64,000 nucleotides of DNA from Pseudoxanthomonas sp. (lineage in GTDB: Bacteria; Pseudomonadota; Gammaproteobacteria; Xanthomonadales; Xanthomonadaceae). This document shows, piece by piece, positions 44,343 to 53,473 of this stretch (its first letter is position 1; each line of letters opens with the position of its first letter). Under the pieces are notes generated by a model that ran no database searches, had not been told where the DNA came from, and saw only the letters and a program-made list of their open reading frames with translations. Position numbers and translations under genes: made by a program. The stretch lies in NCBI RefSeq assembly GCF_035999195.1, contig NZ_DASYGY010000004.1, positions 726,266 through 790,265 on the forward strand, read 5' to 3'.

Positions 44343-45620
44343 ATGGAGCCCCTGGACTCGTTGAACCGCTGGACCGACCGCGTGCGCGACCGCGCACGCA
44401 TGGGCACCTTCTTCCGTTTCCTCGCCAAGCGCTTCCTGGACGACCGCCTGTTCCAGGCCGCCGGTTCGCTGGCCTACACCACGCTGTTCGCGCTGGTGCC
44501 GCTGGCGATGGTGGTGTTCGGCGTGCTGTCCGCGTTCCCCGTGTTCCAGGAATGGAGCGCGCAGCTGCGCGACTACATCTTCGCCAACTTCCTGCCGGGC
44601 GCGGCGGCCGGCCTGAAGGCGAAGCTGGACGGTTTCCTGGCCAATACGGGCAAGCTGACCGCGGTGGGCGTGATCGCGCTGGTGGTGTCGCTGCTGATCA
44701 CGCTCAACAGCATCGAGGCCACGTTCAACCGCATCTGGCGCGTGCGCAGCGCGCGGCCGAAGCTGTCGCGCTTCCTGGTCTACTGGACCGTGCTGACGCT
44801 GGGCGCGCTGATGGCGGCCGCCTCGCTGGCACTGTCGGCGCGTTTCTATGCGCTGCCGGTGTTCGCCACCAGCGGCGGCAAGTGGCTGCAGACGCTGTCG
44901 CTGAGCGTGGCCCCGGTGCTGATCGAGCTGGCGGCCATCGTGGTGATCTACCGCGTGGTGCCGCACCGGACCATCAAGTGGCGCTATGCGGTGGCCGGCG
45001 CGCTGCTGGCCACCGTGCTGCTGGAGCTGGCCAAGTGGGGCCTGGGCGTGTACCTGGGCAGTTTCAACACCTACCAGAAGATCTATGGCGCGGTGGCGGC
45101 GGCGCCCATCCTGCTGCTGTGGATCTTCCTGTGCTGGGTGGCGGTGCTGCTGGGCGCGTCGCTGGCCTCGGGCATGGCCGCCTTCCGCTACCAGCCGGTG
45201 GCGCTGCGGCTGCCGCTGGGCTACGAGCTGTACGGGCTGCTGCGCATGCTGGGCCGCTTCGCGCAGGCGCGCGAGCACGGCAAGGGGCTGCACAGCGACC
45301 AGATCCTGGCGATGGAACCGATGCTGACCGATTCGCTGATCCAGCAGATGCTCGGCCAACTCGCCGAGATCAACCTGCTGCGCCGCGACGAGGAAGGCGA
45401 ATGGCTGCTGGCGCGCGACCTGGACGACCTGACGCTGTGCGACCTGTACGAAGCCTGCCAACTGCGCATCCCGGTCGCCGAAGCGCACCTGCCGTTCCGC
45501 GACGATGCGCTGGGCCGTGCGGCGCGCGACGCACTGGACGACCTGCGCGTCCCCTTGCGCGAACTGCTGAAAAAGCGCGTCAGCGACCTGTTCACCGAAT
45601 CCCCCCAGGAGCCTGCATGA
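44343..45620 (+). CDS. YihY/BrkB family inner-membrane protein
   Basis: A 425-residue protein with six or so membrane helices in the first 290 residues: FQAAGSLAYTTLFALVPLAMVVFGVLSA-type start, GVIALVVSLLITLNSIEATFNRIW, and VYLGSFNTYQKIYGAVAAAPILLLWIFLCW are signatures of the UPF0761/YihY family (once mis-called RNase BN). The C-terminal cytoplasmic part (about 290-425) looks winged-helix-like (MLGQLAEINLLRRDEEGEWLLARDL). Start is uncertain between 44316 and 44343; MEPLDSLNRW at 44343 looks conserved. Overlaps the TlpA-like gene (ATGA). Confidence 0.9.
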   Translation: MEPLDSLNRWTDRVRDRARMGTFFRFLAKRFLDDRLFQAAGSLAYTTLFALVPLAMVVFGVLSAFPVFQEWSAQLRDYIFANFLPGAAAGLKAKLDGFLANTGKLTAVGVIALVVSLLITLNSIEATFNRIWRVRSARPKLSRFLVYWTVLTLGALMAAASLALSARFYALPVFATSGGKWLQTLSLSVAPVLIELAAIVVIYRVVPHRTIKWRYAVAGALLATVLLELAKWGLGVYLGSFNTYQKIYGAVAAAPILLLWIFLCWVAVLLGASLASGMAAFRYQPVALRLPLGYELYGLLRMLGRFAQAREHGKGLHSDQILAMEPMLTDSLIQQMLGQLAEINLLRRDEEGEWLLARDLDDLTLCDLYEACQLRIPVAEAHLPFRDDALGRAARDALDDLRVPLRELLKKRVSDLFTESPQEPA

Positions 45621-46189
45621 AGCCCGTTACCTCCCTGTCGCTGGCCGTGGCGTTGTCGCTGGCCGCCTGCAATGCGGGTTCCGCCCCGGCCGAGGTGGCG
45701 GGGCCGGCCATCGAGGCGCACGTGCAGGATGTCGACCCCGACGCCGAGAAGCCGGCCGAGCGCACGGCGGAGGTCCCGACGCTGCAGGTGAAGACGCTGG
45801 AGGGCGCCGACTACACGCTCGCCGCGCACCGTGGCCGCTGGGTGGTGGTGAATTTCTGGGCTACCTGGTGTGCGCCCTGCCTGAAGGAAATGCCCGACCT
45901 GTCCGCGCTGGACAAGGACAACGACCATATCGAAGTGATCGGGTTGGCCTACGAAGAGATCGAGGCCGACGACCTCAAGGCCTTCCTGAAGGAACGGCCG
46001 GTGGTGTATCCCATCGCCATCCTCGATGTGTACAACCCGCCGGCCGATTTCGCCACGCCGCGCGGCCTGCCGCTCACCTATCTCATCGCGCCGGACGGCA
46101 AGGTGGCCAAGCAGTTCCTCGGCCCGGTGACGGGCAAGGAGATCGAGGCCGCCATCGCTGAGGCGGGCGGTCCGAAAGCGAAGGCGTGA
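45617..46189 (+). CDS. TlpA-like periplasmic thioredoxin lipoprotein
   Basis: A 190-residue protein with a lipoprotein signal (SLAVALSLAAC, Cys near residue 18). The thioredoxin fold holds WATWCAPCLKEMPDL with the WCAPC redox pair at about 85-89, and GLPLTYLIAPDGKVAKQF with the cis-Pro region. Such proteins reduce disulfides in the periplasm, for example in cytochrome c maturation or repair; the target is unknown. ATGA coupling to the YihY gene upstream and a one-base TGATG overlap with the acylphosphatase gene downstream indicate an operon. Confidence 0.92.
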   Translation: MKPVTSLSLAVALSLAACNAGSAPAEVAGPAIEAHVQDVDPDAEKPAERTAEVPTLQVKTLEGADYTLAAHRGRWVVVNFWATWCAPCLKEMPDLSALDKDNDHIEVIGLAYEEIEADDLKAFLKERPVVYPIAILDVYNPPADFATPRGLPLTYLIAPDGKVAKQFLGPVTGKEIEAAIAEAGGPKAKA

Positions 46190-46455
46190 TGGCGGCGGCG
46201 CGCTTCCTGGTCAGCGGCAAGGTGCAGGGCGTGTTCTTCCGCGCGTCCACCCGCGAGCGTGCGCTGGACCTGGGGCTGTCGGGTCGTGCGACCAACCTGC
46301 CGGATGGCCGCGTGGAAGTGATCGCCGAGGGCGATGCCGATGCGCTCGATGCACTGGAGGCCTGGCTGCGGCACGGACCGCCCTCGGCCCGCGTGGACGG
46401 CGTGGCGCGCAGCGACTGGAACGGGCCCGTCAACGCCGGTTTCGTGACCGGCTGA
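46189..46455 (+). CDS. acyP: Acylphosphatase
   Basis: An 88-residue enzyme that hydrolyses acyl phosphates. ARFLVSGKVQGVFFRASTRE carries the phosphate-binding loop with catalytic Arg (residue about 19) and GRATNLPDGRVEVIAEG the catalytic Asn. Complete length. Its ATG overlaps the upstream stop. Confidence 0.95.
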   Translation: MAAARFLVSGKVQGVFFRASTRERALDLGLSGRATNLPDGRVEVIAEGDADALDALEAWLRHGPPSARVDGVARSDWNGPVNAGFVTG

Positions 46456-46480
46456 CGCCATCCTCGTGACGGGAGAAGAA

Positions 46481-46506
46481 AGGAAGCGGCCAACCGACCG
46501 CTTCCT
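46481..46506. terminator. Hairpin between convergent acyP and chitinase genes
   Basis: AGGAAGCGG pairs perfectly with CCGCTTCCT over an eight-base loop, 26 bases after acyP and 16 bases after the chitinase end. Purine/pyrimidine-rich flanks continue the pairing weakly; no strong T run. Confidence 0.6.
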
Positions 46507-46521
46507 CTCCATCCCGCGCGG

Positions 46522-48855
46522 TTACTCCAGTCCCGCACTCATCGTCTTGGCCAGGGTGCCCTGCGCATCGTCGCCGCTGAGCTCCCAGAAGAACGCACCG
46601 CCCAGCCCCTGCACCTTCGTGTAGTTCATTTTCTCGGTGATGATCGCCGGGTTGTCGAACGACCAGAACGTGGTGCCGTTGTAGATCCAGTGCGCGCGCG
46701 CGACGGGGTCGATGAAGCTGGGCCAGGCCAGGTTCTTCAGCACGCGGTAGTCCTCGTTGCCCGCTTCGTACGTACCCGCGGCGGCGCTGCCGCTCTGGTA
46801 CAGGCCGTTGTTGACGTTGGGCACGTTGGTCCAGCCGCGGCCGTAGAAGCCGATACCCAGGTTCAACTTCGACGCCGGCACGCCGCGCTGCAGGAAGGCC
46901 TCGACCGCATCATTGCTGTTGTAGAAGCGCACGTCGCCGGTGGAAGGATCGTTGGGCGAATCGAACACCGCCGAATGATGGTTGGTCCGCGGTTCCCAGG
47001 TGCCGTGGAAGTCGTAGCTCATGAGGTTGATGAAATCCAGGTAGTGCGCGTACTGGCCCGGATCGGTGGCCGCGATCTTGTCGACACCGGCCCCCACCGC
47101 CACGGTGAGCAGCAGGCCGGGACGCACCGCGTCGAGCTGGCGGCGGAACTCGGCGAGCAGGGCGGTGAAGTTGGCGCGGTCCTCCGCCGACCCGCAGCTG
47201 AGGCCGCAGGCGTTGGGGTACTCCCAGTCCAGGTCGATGCCGTCGAACACACCCAGTGCCGCACCGGTGCCGCCCGCGCCGTCGGTGACGGGCAGGTTGC
47301 CGCGGATGTAGGCGTCGATGCACGAGGCCACGAACGCCTGCCGGTTGGCCGGCCTGGCCGCTTCGGAGAAGCCGCGCGACCAGGTCCAGCCGCCCAGCGA
47401 GATCAGCACCTTCAGGCCGGGATGCTTGGCCTTCAGTTCCTTCAGCTGGTTCCAGTTGCCGCGCAGCGGCTGGTCCCAGGTGTCGGCCACGCCATCGACG
47501 CTTTCGGCCGCGCTGAAGGCCTTGGTGTAGTCGGCGAACGCGTCGCCTCCCGCGCCGGTGGCCTCGTTGCTGGGCTGGGTCACGCCGACTTCGCAGCGGT
47601 TGTTGCGCACGTTGCCGAAGGCGTAGTTGATGTGGGTGAGCTTGGCGGCGGTACCGCTGGTGTCGATGTTCTTGACCCGGTAGTTGCGCGCGTAGATGCC
47701 CCACTGCACGAAGTAGCCGAGCAGCCGCTTGCTGCTGCCGCCTCCCGAGGTGGTGCTGCCGCTGATGGCGGCGCTCTGTGCCGAGGCGTTGCCTGCCACG
47801 TCGCGTGCGCGCACGGTGAAACTGTAGCTCGTGGCGGCGGCCAGGCCGGTCACGGTGTAGCGGGTGTTGCCGGACGACCCGGCGAGCATGCCGTTGCGGT
47901 AGATGTCGTAGCCGGACACGCCGCTGCCACCGCTGTTGTCGGTGGAGGCGTTCCACGCCAGCGAGATGCTGCTGCCGGTCTGGCCTACCACGGCCAGTCC
48001 GCTGGGCACCGAGGGGGCGACGGTATCGCTGATTGCCGAGGTCGTCACGCTGATGGCCCCGCTCTGCGCGGAGGCGTTGCCGGCATGGTCGCGCGCGCGG
48101 ACGGTGAAGCTGTAGGCGGTGCTGGCCGACAGTCCCGTGCTGGTATAGGTGGTGCCGGTGGCCGAGCCCGCGAGCGAGCCGTTGCGGTAGACGTCGTAAC
48201 CGGCCACGCCACTGCCGCCACTGTTGTCGGTGGACGCGTTCCATGCCAGCGACACGCTGGACGCGGTCTTCGATGGCGAGTTCAATCCGCTCGGCACGCT
48301 GGGCGCGACGGTATCCGACGCGGTGCCTACGCTGATCGTGGCCGTGGCCGACTGCGCGGTCGCGCCGCCGTTGTCGGTGGCGACCGCGCGGAAGGCGTGG
48401 CTGCCCGCGGCCGCATTGGTCCAGGTCACGCTGTAGGGCGCGGTCGTATCCACACCCAGCGACGTGGTGCCGCGGAAGAACTCCACGCGCGCGATGGTGC
48501 CGTCGCTGTCGCTGGCGGTCGCGCTGACGGTCACGGTGCTGCCGGTGGCGACGGACGCGCCGTTGGCGGGCGAGGTCAGGGTGACGCTGGGCGGCTGGTT
48601 GCCGCCGGTGCCGCACGCACCCAGGTCCTGGTACCAGCCGCAGCTCGTGCAGTGGGTGGGTGGGGCGTTCCAGATCTGGATCTTCGCTTCGTACAGGCGA
48701 CTCTGGTACACCAGCCGGTCGCCGGGGTTGTAGATGGTGGACGATGTCCACGCGGGTATGCCGCTGCAGCTGACGGTCTGCGCATACGCGCTGCCGCTGG
48801 CGGTCATCGCCAGTGCACCGATCAGCCACCAGGTCCTGCCCAAGCTCCTCAACAT
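46522..48855 (-). CDS. Secreted modular GH18 chitinase
   Basis: A 777-residue secreted enzyme. Signal peptide 1-26 (WWLIGALAMTASGSAYAQ); CBM5/12 chitin-binding module at 28-82 (WTSSTIYNPGDRLVYQSRLY); an Ig-like domain at 87-176 (PPSVTLTSPANGASVATGST); two very similar fibronectin type III domains at 182-272 and 278-368, each with VSLAWNASTDNSGGSGV or its variant; Gly/Ser linker; then the GH18 barrel from 377 with FDGIDLDWEYP, catalytic Glu545, and final WELSGDDAQGTL. It cleaves chitin beta-1,4 links outside the cell. GGGAGAG supports the ATG at 48855. The tandem FN3 pair probably arose by internal duplication. Confidence 0.95.
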   Translation of the reverse strand: MLRSLGRTWWLIGALAMTASGSAYAQTVSCSGIPAWTSSTIYNPGDRLVYQSRLYEAKIQIWNAPPTHCTSCGWYQDLGACGTGGNQPPSVTLTSPANGASVATGSTVTVSATASDSDGTIARVEFFRGTTSLGVDTTAPYSVTWTNAAAGSHAFRAVATDNGGATAQSATATISVGTASDTVAPSVPSGLNSPSKTASSVSLAWNASTDNSGGSGVAGYDVYRNGSLAGSATGTTYTSTGLSASTAYSFTVRARDHAGNASAQSGAISVTTSAISDTVAPSVPSGLAVVGQTGSSISLAWNASTDNSGGSGVSGYDIYRNGMLAGSSGNTRYTVTGLAAATSYSFTVRARDVAGNASAQSAAISGSTTSGGGSSKRLLGYFVQWGIYARNYRVKNIDTSGTAAKLTHINYAFGNVRNNRCEVGVTQPSNEATGAGGDAFADYTKAFSAAESVDGVADTWDQPLRGNWNQLKELKAKHPGLKVLISLGGWTWSRGFSEAARPANRQAFVASCIDAYIRGNLPVTDGAGGTGAALGVFDGIDLDWEYPNACGLSCGSAEDRANFTALLAEFRRQLDAVRPGLLLTVAVGAGVDKIAATDPGQYAHYLDFINLMSYDFHGTWEPRTNHHSAVFDSPNDPSTGDVRFYNSNDAVEAFLQRGVPASKLNLGIGFYGRGWTNVPNVNNGLYQSGSAAAGTYEAGNEDYRVLKNLAWPSFIDPVARAHWIYNGTTFWSFDNPAIITEKMNYTKVQGLGGAFFWELSGDDAQGTLAKTMSAGLE

Positions 48856-49428
48856 GTTCACTCTCCCATGGCCTTGCGTAAGGTGAAGGTCGCGGTCTGC
48901 AGCGCAGTCCACGTCGTGCCGGGTAGTGCGTGTGGGGTGGACGGTCCGCATCGGATCCGCCGGATGCCGGTATGCCGGACGCATGCATGAACGGATGTGA
49001 TGCAGTTGGGCTATCGCAATTGTTGGCGCGGCGATGGCTTGGCTGCTCTGGTAAGCGGACGGAACATGCAGGCGCGCGACACGCGGCGCGCCGATCAACG
49101 GGACGCGTGCGTGCGGCAGGCATCGTCGGCCACGCCGTCGGGCGCGCGGCGCTCGGACACACCGTGACCGCGCGATGTCCCGTGGCGACCTGCCGATGGC
49201 GTACGGGCTGCTTGCGCCGGTCGTTGTTGTCTGGCGGGGCACTCGACCGGGCCTTGGCGGACATGCCGGTTCGCCTTCGCTACCGGCGTAGCCGACAGTG
49301 CGTCCCGCACCGGTGTTCCGGACAGCGGGTCGAGCGGATCGCGACCGGCGTCAGGCGATCGGCGCACTGGCTTCGCAATGCAGCCGCGTCCAGGCTCCGT
49401 GCGCGGCACTGCGGCCGGTGATGCAGCC
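48856..49428. other. 570-bp interval upstream of the chitinase, no gene seen
   Basis: Open frames exist on both strands but are Arg/Ala-rich and shadow-like. The stretch 48990-49030 is AT-richer (GGGCTATCGCAATTG) and may hold the chitinase promoter. A small gene here cannot be excluded, but nothing supports one. Confidence 0.5.
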
Positions 49429-49833
49429 TCAGGGTTCGCCGGACTGCTGCAGGCGCAAGGCCCGCGCGGCCTGTTCCTCGTCCAGCGGCGGTGGGCGTGC
49501 GATCACCTCTTGCCGGGGTTCCTTCCAGCCGGGGATCTTGCGTGCGCCGGTTTGTATGCCTTTCGCCGCAAGTCCGGCCAGCACCGGCACGATGCCGCCG
49601 TTCTTGCCCAGTTGTTCCAGGCTGGTGGGCTCTTTCCAGCTGCGCTCGAACACCGTCGGTTCGACATCCACCGGATTCTCGAAGCGGTACAGATCCACCA
49701 CTTCCTCCGGCTCGGGCCGGACGATGAGGGTGTCCAGCGTCGTCGCATCGGCGTCGTCGGATGCCGCAGTGGCGTCCTGGGCCATCGCGCGCGATGCGGC
49801 CAGCCACAGCGCGGCCATCAGCGGCAACCGCAT
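49429..49833 (-). CDS. Small exported protein, unknown
   Basis: A 134-residue protein with a signal peptide (MRLPLMAALWLAASRAMAQD, cleavage after about 18). The mature part is acidic at first (DATAASDDADATTLDTLIVR), then has VVDLYRFENPVDVEPTVFER and ends in a charged helix (DEEQAARALRLQQSGEP). No known domain recognised. It lies three bases after the ppk2 stop on the same strand, so the two may be cotranscribed. Confidence 0.7.
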   Translation of the reverse strand: MRLPLMAALWLAASRAMAQDATAASDDADATTLDTLIVRPEPEEVVDLYRFENPVDVEPTVFERSWKEPTSLEQLGKNGGIVPVLAGLAAKGIQTGARKIPGWKEPRQEVIARPPPLDEEQAARALRLQQSGEP

Positions 49834-49836
49834 GCG

Positions 49837-50616
49837 TCAGCCGCCGTGGTGCGGCTTGATCGGCTTCAGCACGCCGTAGCGTTCCCGGTGCAGCTTGCCC
49901 TTCAGTGGCGGCAGGCCCAGCGGCTCCAGCGGCACCTGCGTATCCGGCAGGCGATCCAGCAGGTCGCGGATCAGAGTGAGGCGACCGATGCGCTGGTCGT
50001 TGAAGTCGACCAGCGTCCATGGCGCGTGCTTCGTATGCGTCGCTTCCAGCATGGTTTCGCGCGCGGCGGTGTAGTCGGCGTACTTCTCGCGCGCCTTCAG
50101 GTCGATGGGCGACAGCTTCCAGCTCTTCAGCGGTTCTTCGGCGCGTTCTGCGAAGCGCTCTTCCTGCTGCGCCTGGTCCACGCACAGCCAGTACTTGAAC
50201 AGCAGGATGCCGTCGTCGGTGATGCCGCGCTCGAACACCGGCGCCTGCTGCAGGAAGCGCGCGTGCTGTTCGTCGGTGCAGTAGCCCATGACCTTCTCCA
50301 CGCCGGCGCGGTTGTACCAGCTGCGGTCGAACAGCACGATCTCGCCCGCCGCGGGCAGGTGCGCGATGTAGCGCTGGAAGTACCACTGCGTGGCTTCGCG
50401 CTCGCTGGGCTTGGGCAACGCCACCACCCGGCACTGGCGCGGGTTGAGGTGTTCGGTGATCGCGCCGATCGCGCCGCCCTTGCCCGCGGTGTCGCGGCCT
50501 TCCATCACCACCACGATGCGCGCGCCGGAGTGGGACGCCCAGCGCGCCATCGCGGCGAGTTCGAGCTGCAGCGGCTTGAGGCGGGCTTCGTAGTCCTTGC
50601 GCTTGAGGGATTTCAT
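49837..50616 (-). CDS. ppk2: Polyphosphate kinase 2
   Basis: A 259-residue PPK2-family kinase that moves phosphate between polyphosphate and nucleoside phosphates. Walker A-like VVVMEGRDTAGKGGAIGAI, Walker B/lid VLFDRSWYNRAGVEKVMGYC, and SPIDLKAREKYADYTAARE are diagnostic. By length it is a one-domain class I type enzyme (ADP to ATP or GDP to GTP), though substrate preference is not decided. The ATG at 50616 is preferred over the GTG one codon earlier. Confidence 0.94.
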   Translation of the reverse strand: MKSLKRKDYEARLKPLQLELAAMARWASHSGARIVVVMEGRDTAGKGGAIGAITEHLNPRQCRVVALPKPSEREATQWYFQRYIAHLPAAGEIVLFDRSWYNRAGVEKVMGYCTDEQHARFLQQAPVFERGITDDGILLFKYWLCVDQAQQEERFAERAEEPLKSWKLSPIDLKAREKYADYTAARETMLEATHTKHAPWTLVDFNDQRIGRLTLIRDLLDRLPDTQVPLEPLGLPPLKGKLHRERYGVLKPIKPHHGG

Positions 50617-50640
50617 CACGACGTCCTGTGTGGCGGGGAA

Positions 50641-50979
50641 TCAGCGTTTGCGGCGTACCTTGTGCCCGGCCATGCCGCGGGCGACTTCGAGCAGTGCGCC
50701 CTGCTGCCGTGTATTGAGTGCCCGGTAGGCGGCGAGCAGGTCGTGCTCGCCCTGGGTGCGCGCAGGGTCCAGCGTGGTCGCCAGTTCCGACAGCAGCGCC
50801 CCGGCGGGTACGCCGAAGGCGCGCGCGAGGGCGGCGAGCTGGTCGCCGCCGGGCATCTTCTCGCCGGCGAGCCAGGATTTCACCGTGGTCACGCCCGCAC
50901 GCGGGATGGCGGCGGCGAGATCGGCGGCGGTCAGGCCGCTGGCCTTGGTGAGCAGACGCAGGGTGGCATCGAGTGACAT
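50641..50979 (-). CDS. XRE-like helix-turn-helix protein
   Basis: A 112-residue protein. An HTH lies in LTAADLAAAIPRAGVTTVKSWLAGEKMPGGDQLAALARAFG-type sequence at about 16-56; the C-terminal half (HDLLAAYRALNTRQQGALLEVARGM) is helical and may mediate dimerisation; it ends in a basic tail (KVRRKR). AAGGAG precedes the ATG at 50979. Probably a DNA-binding regulator; target unknown. Sits between ppk2 and moaB, same direction. Confidence 0.8.
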   Translation of the reverse strand: MSLDATLRLLTKASGLTAADLAAAIPRAGVTTVKSWLAGEKMPGGDQLAALARAFGVPAGALLSELATTLDPARTQGEHDLLAAYRALNTRQQGALLEVARGMAGHKVRRKR

Positions 50980-50996
50980 CGCAGGCGCTCCTTGGC

Positions 50997-51515
50997 TCAT
51001 TCCTTCAAACGGGGACGCAGCGTCGCCAGGTTGCACGGACGCGTGCGTGCGTCGAGTTGCGCGCGGATGATCTTCTCCCATGCCGTGCGGCAGGCCGAGG
51101 TGGAACCGGGCAGGCAGAAGAGGAAGGTCTGGTTGGCCAGGCCGGCGAACGCGCGCGACTGCAATGACGAGGTGCCGATCTCCTCGACGCTGACATGGCG
51201 GAACAGTTCGCCGAAGCCGGGCATTTCCTTGTCCAGCAGCGGCAGCAGCGCTTCGGGCGTGGAGTCGCGGCCGGTGAAACCGGTGCCGCCGGTCACCAGG
51301 ATGCCATCGACAGCAGGGTCCGCGATCCACTGCGAGACGGTCGCGCGCAGGCGATAGCGGTCGTCGGGGAGCAGGGCGCGGTCGTGCAGGTGGTGGCCCG
51401 CCTGCGCGAGTGCCTCGACAAGGTAGTCGCCGGAGCGGTCCTCGGCGAGGGTACGGCTGTCGGACACGGTCAGCACGCAAAGGTGCAGGGGGATCAGGGC
51501 GTCGGCATGGCTCAT
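50997..51515 (-). CDS. moaB: Molybdenum cofactor biosynthesis protein MoaB
   Basis: A 172-residue MogA/MoaB-like protein. LCVLTVSDSRTLAEDRSGDYL, AVDGILVTGGTGFTGRDSTPEAL (the MPT-binding GGTG loop) and LFCLPGSTSACRTAWEKII are family signatures. Members adenylate molybdopterin or bind it. The ATG at 51515 is chosen by length. It lies 17 bp upstream of the HTH gene in the same direction. Confidence 0.93.
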   Translation of the reverse strand: MSHADALIPLHLCVLTVSDSRTLAEDRSGDYLVEALAQAGHHLHDRALLPDDRYRLRATVSQWIADPAVDGILVTGGTGFTGRDSTPEALLPLLDKEMPGFGELFRHVSVEEIGTSSLQSRAFAGLANQTFLFCLPGSTSACRTAWEKIIRAQLDARTRPCNLATLRPRLKE

Positions 51516-51540
51516 GGCCGCAGGGTAGCGCACTCGCGGG

Positions 51541-53265
51541 TCAGTCGAGCGGCGCGGGTGGCAGGCCGTTGCGATGGCGTTCCGCCATGCGTCGGGCAAC
51601 GCCGACGAACCCTTGCGCGAACTGCGTCATGTCGAACAGCGGCGCCTGCACGATAGCCGCCTGCAGGCGCGCGCGCAGGTCGGCACGCGCCGCCGCGTCG
51701 TGCCCCAGTCGGATCGCGGTGGCGACGAACGCGCCCTCGTCGGCCACGTTCATGTCGTCCAGCCCGAGATGGTGGTTGAGGCTGCCGGCCACGCGCGCGG
51801 CGAACGTCGTGCTGGGACAGGTCAGCACCGGGCACCCGGCCCACAACGCATCGGAGGCCGTCGTGTGCGCGTTGTAGGGATGCGTGTCGAGGAACAGGTC
51901 GACATGCCGGTAGCGCGCCAGATACGCCGCATGCGGCTGCTTGCGCATGAACACCAGCCGCGCCGGATCCAGGCCGCGGGCCTGCGCCACCGCACGCAGC
52001 CTGTCGTCGGCGCGGCCGGGCCCGGACAGCAGCCACAGCACGCTGCCGTCGACGTTCGCCAGCACGTCCAGCATCCTGCCCATGCTACGCGGGTTGAGCT
52101 TGTAGCTGTTGTTGAAGCAGGCGTAGACCATGCCGACGGCCGGCAGGCCGCAGGCTTCGCGCGATGGCGCTCGCTCGACCACGCGGCGCGTATCGGAAGG
52201 CTGGAAGGCATCGGGCAGCCAGGCGACGGCTTCGCTGTAGGCCGGCACGAGTGCTTCGGGCAGTGCAAAACGGTCCGCCAGCACGTAGTCGATCCAGGGC
52301 GCGCCGGAGGTGCCGGGATAGGCCAGCCAGTTCACCTGCACCGCTGCCGGTCGCATCGCCAGCACTTCCGGCGTGCCACCGCCGCCCCAGCCGCGCAGGT
52401 CGTACAGCACATCGATGCGCTGGTCGCGGATGGTCTGCGCGATGCGCGCGTGCGGCTGTCCGGCCACGTCATGCAACTGCGTCGCGGCTGCCAGCCTTTG
52501 CCGGATGGGACTGCCATCGTCGGGCGTCAGCGCGAACAGGTGGGCAGATGCGGTGTCCTGTGCCTGCAGGGCCTCGAAGAAGGCGACCGTCAGCAGGCCG
52601 GTAGGATGTGCACCGAAGCCGTTTGACAGGAAGCCGAGGCGCAGCGGCGCGTCCGCCGCTGCGCGCGGGGCCGGCGGCAGTGGCCGGATGACCGATGCCA
52701 GGGGCCGCGCACGCTGACGCGCGCACGCCAGCTGTTCGTCCGCGCTGGCGTCTTCGCTGAGGAAAGCGAACGGTTCCACGACGCCGTTGCCTTCGCGCAC
52801 GGCACGACGCACCTGCGCCGACAGCGTATCGAGTTCGCGCCAGTCGCAGAGCTTGCGGCGCCAGTTGAGCAGATGGGCGGCGAACATCGGCTCGTTCGGC
52901 ACCAGGCGATAGGCGTGTTCGTAGGCCTGCGCGGCGGCTTCCGCCTCGCCGGCGTCTTCCAGTGCGTGGCCCAGCCACAGCGCGATGCCGGGATGGTGCG
53001 GCGCCTGCGTGGCCGCTTCGCTCAACGCCTGCGCGGCCTGCATGTGCCGGCCCGCCAGCCAGTGACTACGGCCGAGCCGAGCGAGCGCTTCGGGATGGCG
53101 CGGGCGCAGAACCAGTGCGCGCTCGGCGGCGCGGCGTCCGGCGTCGGCATCACCGTGGTCGAGTTCGGCATCGGACAGCATTACCCAGGCGATGAAGTCC
53201 TGGGGGTTCTGCTGTACCTGCAGCCGCAGTTGTGCGCGCTCCTCGCGCGGGTTGTCAGCGGCCAT
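51541..53265 (-). CDS. TPR-containing O-GlcNAc transferase-like protein (GT41)
   Basis: A 574-residue protein close in plan to Xanthomonas OGT homologues (about 568 residues). TPRs cover about 10-140 (AWVMLSDAELDHGDADAGRRAAERAL, then PHHPGIALWLGHALEDAGEAE). The GT41 domain has LGFLSNGFGAHPTGLLTVAFF with His220, VLYDLRGWGGGGTPEVLAMR, VNWLAYPGTSGAPWIDYVLAD and VYACFNNSYKLNPRSMGRML with Lys389, the UDP-binding lysine position, and ends in a B-domain with HPYNAHTTASDALWAG. Soluble, no signal. Donor and acceptor in bacteria are not established. Start chosen at ATG 53265, over a TTG further upstream. Confidence 0.93.
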   Translation of the reverse strand: MAADNPREERAQLRLQVQQNPQDFIAWVMLSDAELDHGDADAGRRAAERALVLRPRHPEALARLGRSHWLAGRHMQAAQALSEAATQAPHHPGIALWLGHALEDAGEAEAAAQAYEHAYRLVPNEPMFAAHLLNWRRKLCDWRELDTLSAQVRRAVREGNGVVEPFAFLSEDASADEQLACARQRARPLASVIRPLPPAPRAAADAPLRLGFLSNGFGAHPTGLLTVAFFEALQAQDTASAHLFALTPDDGSPIRQRLAAATQLHDVAGQPHARIAQTIRDQRIDVLYDLRGWGGGGTPEVLAMRPAAVQVNWLAYPGTSGAPWIDYVLADRFALPEALVPAYSEAVAWLPDAFQPSDTRRVVERAPSREACGLPAVGMVYACFNNSYKLNPRSMGRMLDVLANVDGSVLWLLSGPGRADDRLRAVAQARGLDPARLVFMRKQPHAAYLARYRHVDLFLDTHPYNAHTTASDALWAGCPVLTCPSTTFAARVAGSLNHHLGLDDMNVADEGAFVATAIRLGHDAAARADLRARLQAAIVQAPLFDMTQFAQGFVGVARRMAERHRNGLPPAPLD

Positions 53266-53387
53266 CGCCCTTTCCGGGGCCAATGCCGCACGTGCTGTGT
53301 GCAGTGGAAGGGGGCGCGGTGATCATGCGTGCAGCCTAGCGATAGGCGAACCTGTGCGACAAGCCGCGGATGCGCGGATCTCCGACT

Positions 53388-53444
53388 GTGGGAGCGACGT
53401 CATTTGCGATCTCGATGCCTGTTCGCGACTGACGTCGCTCCCAC
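53388..53444. repeat. REP-like palindrome (GTGGGAGCGACG family), copy 2
   Basis: GTGGGAGCGACGT at 53388-53400 is mirrored by GACGTCGCTCCCAC at 53431-53444. The inner arms continue imperfectly (TTTGCGAT against GTTCGCGACTG). Same family as 7106-7174. Lies between the GNAT gene and the OGT-like gene. Confidence 0.8.
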
Positions 53445-53473
53445 GCCAGGGAAATCAGCGTTCACCGCCACGC

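Noticed and set aside
48930..49421. 163-codon open frame upstream of the chitinase
   Set aside because: Arg-rich shadow-like sequence without ribosome site or known domain; opposite frame is equally open.
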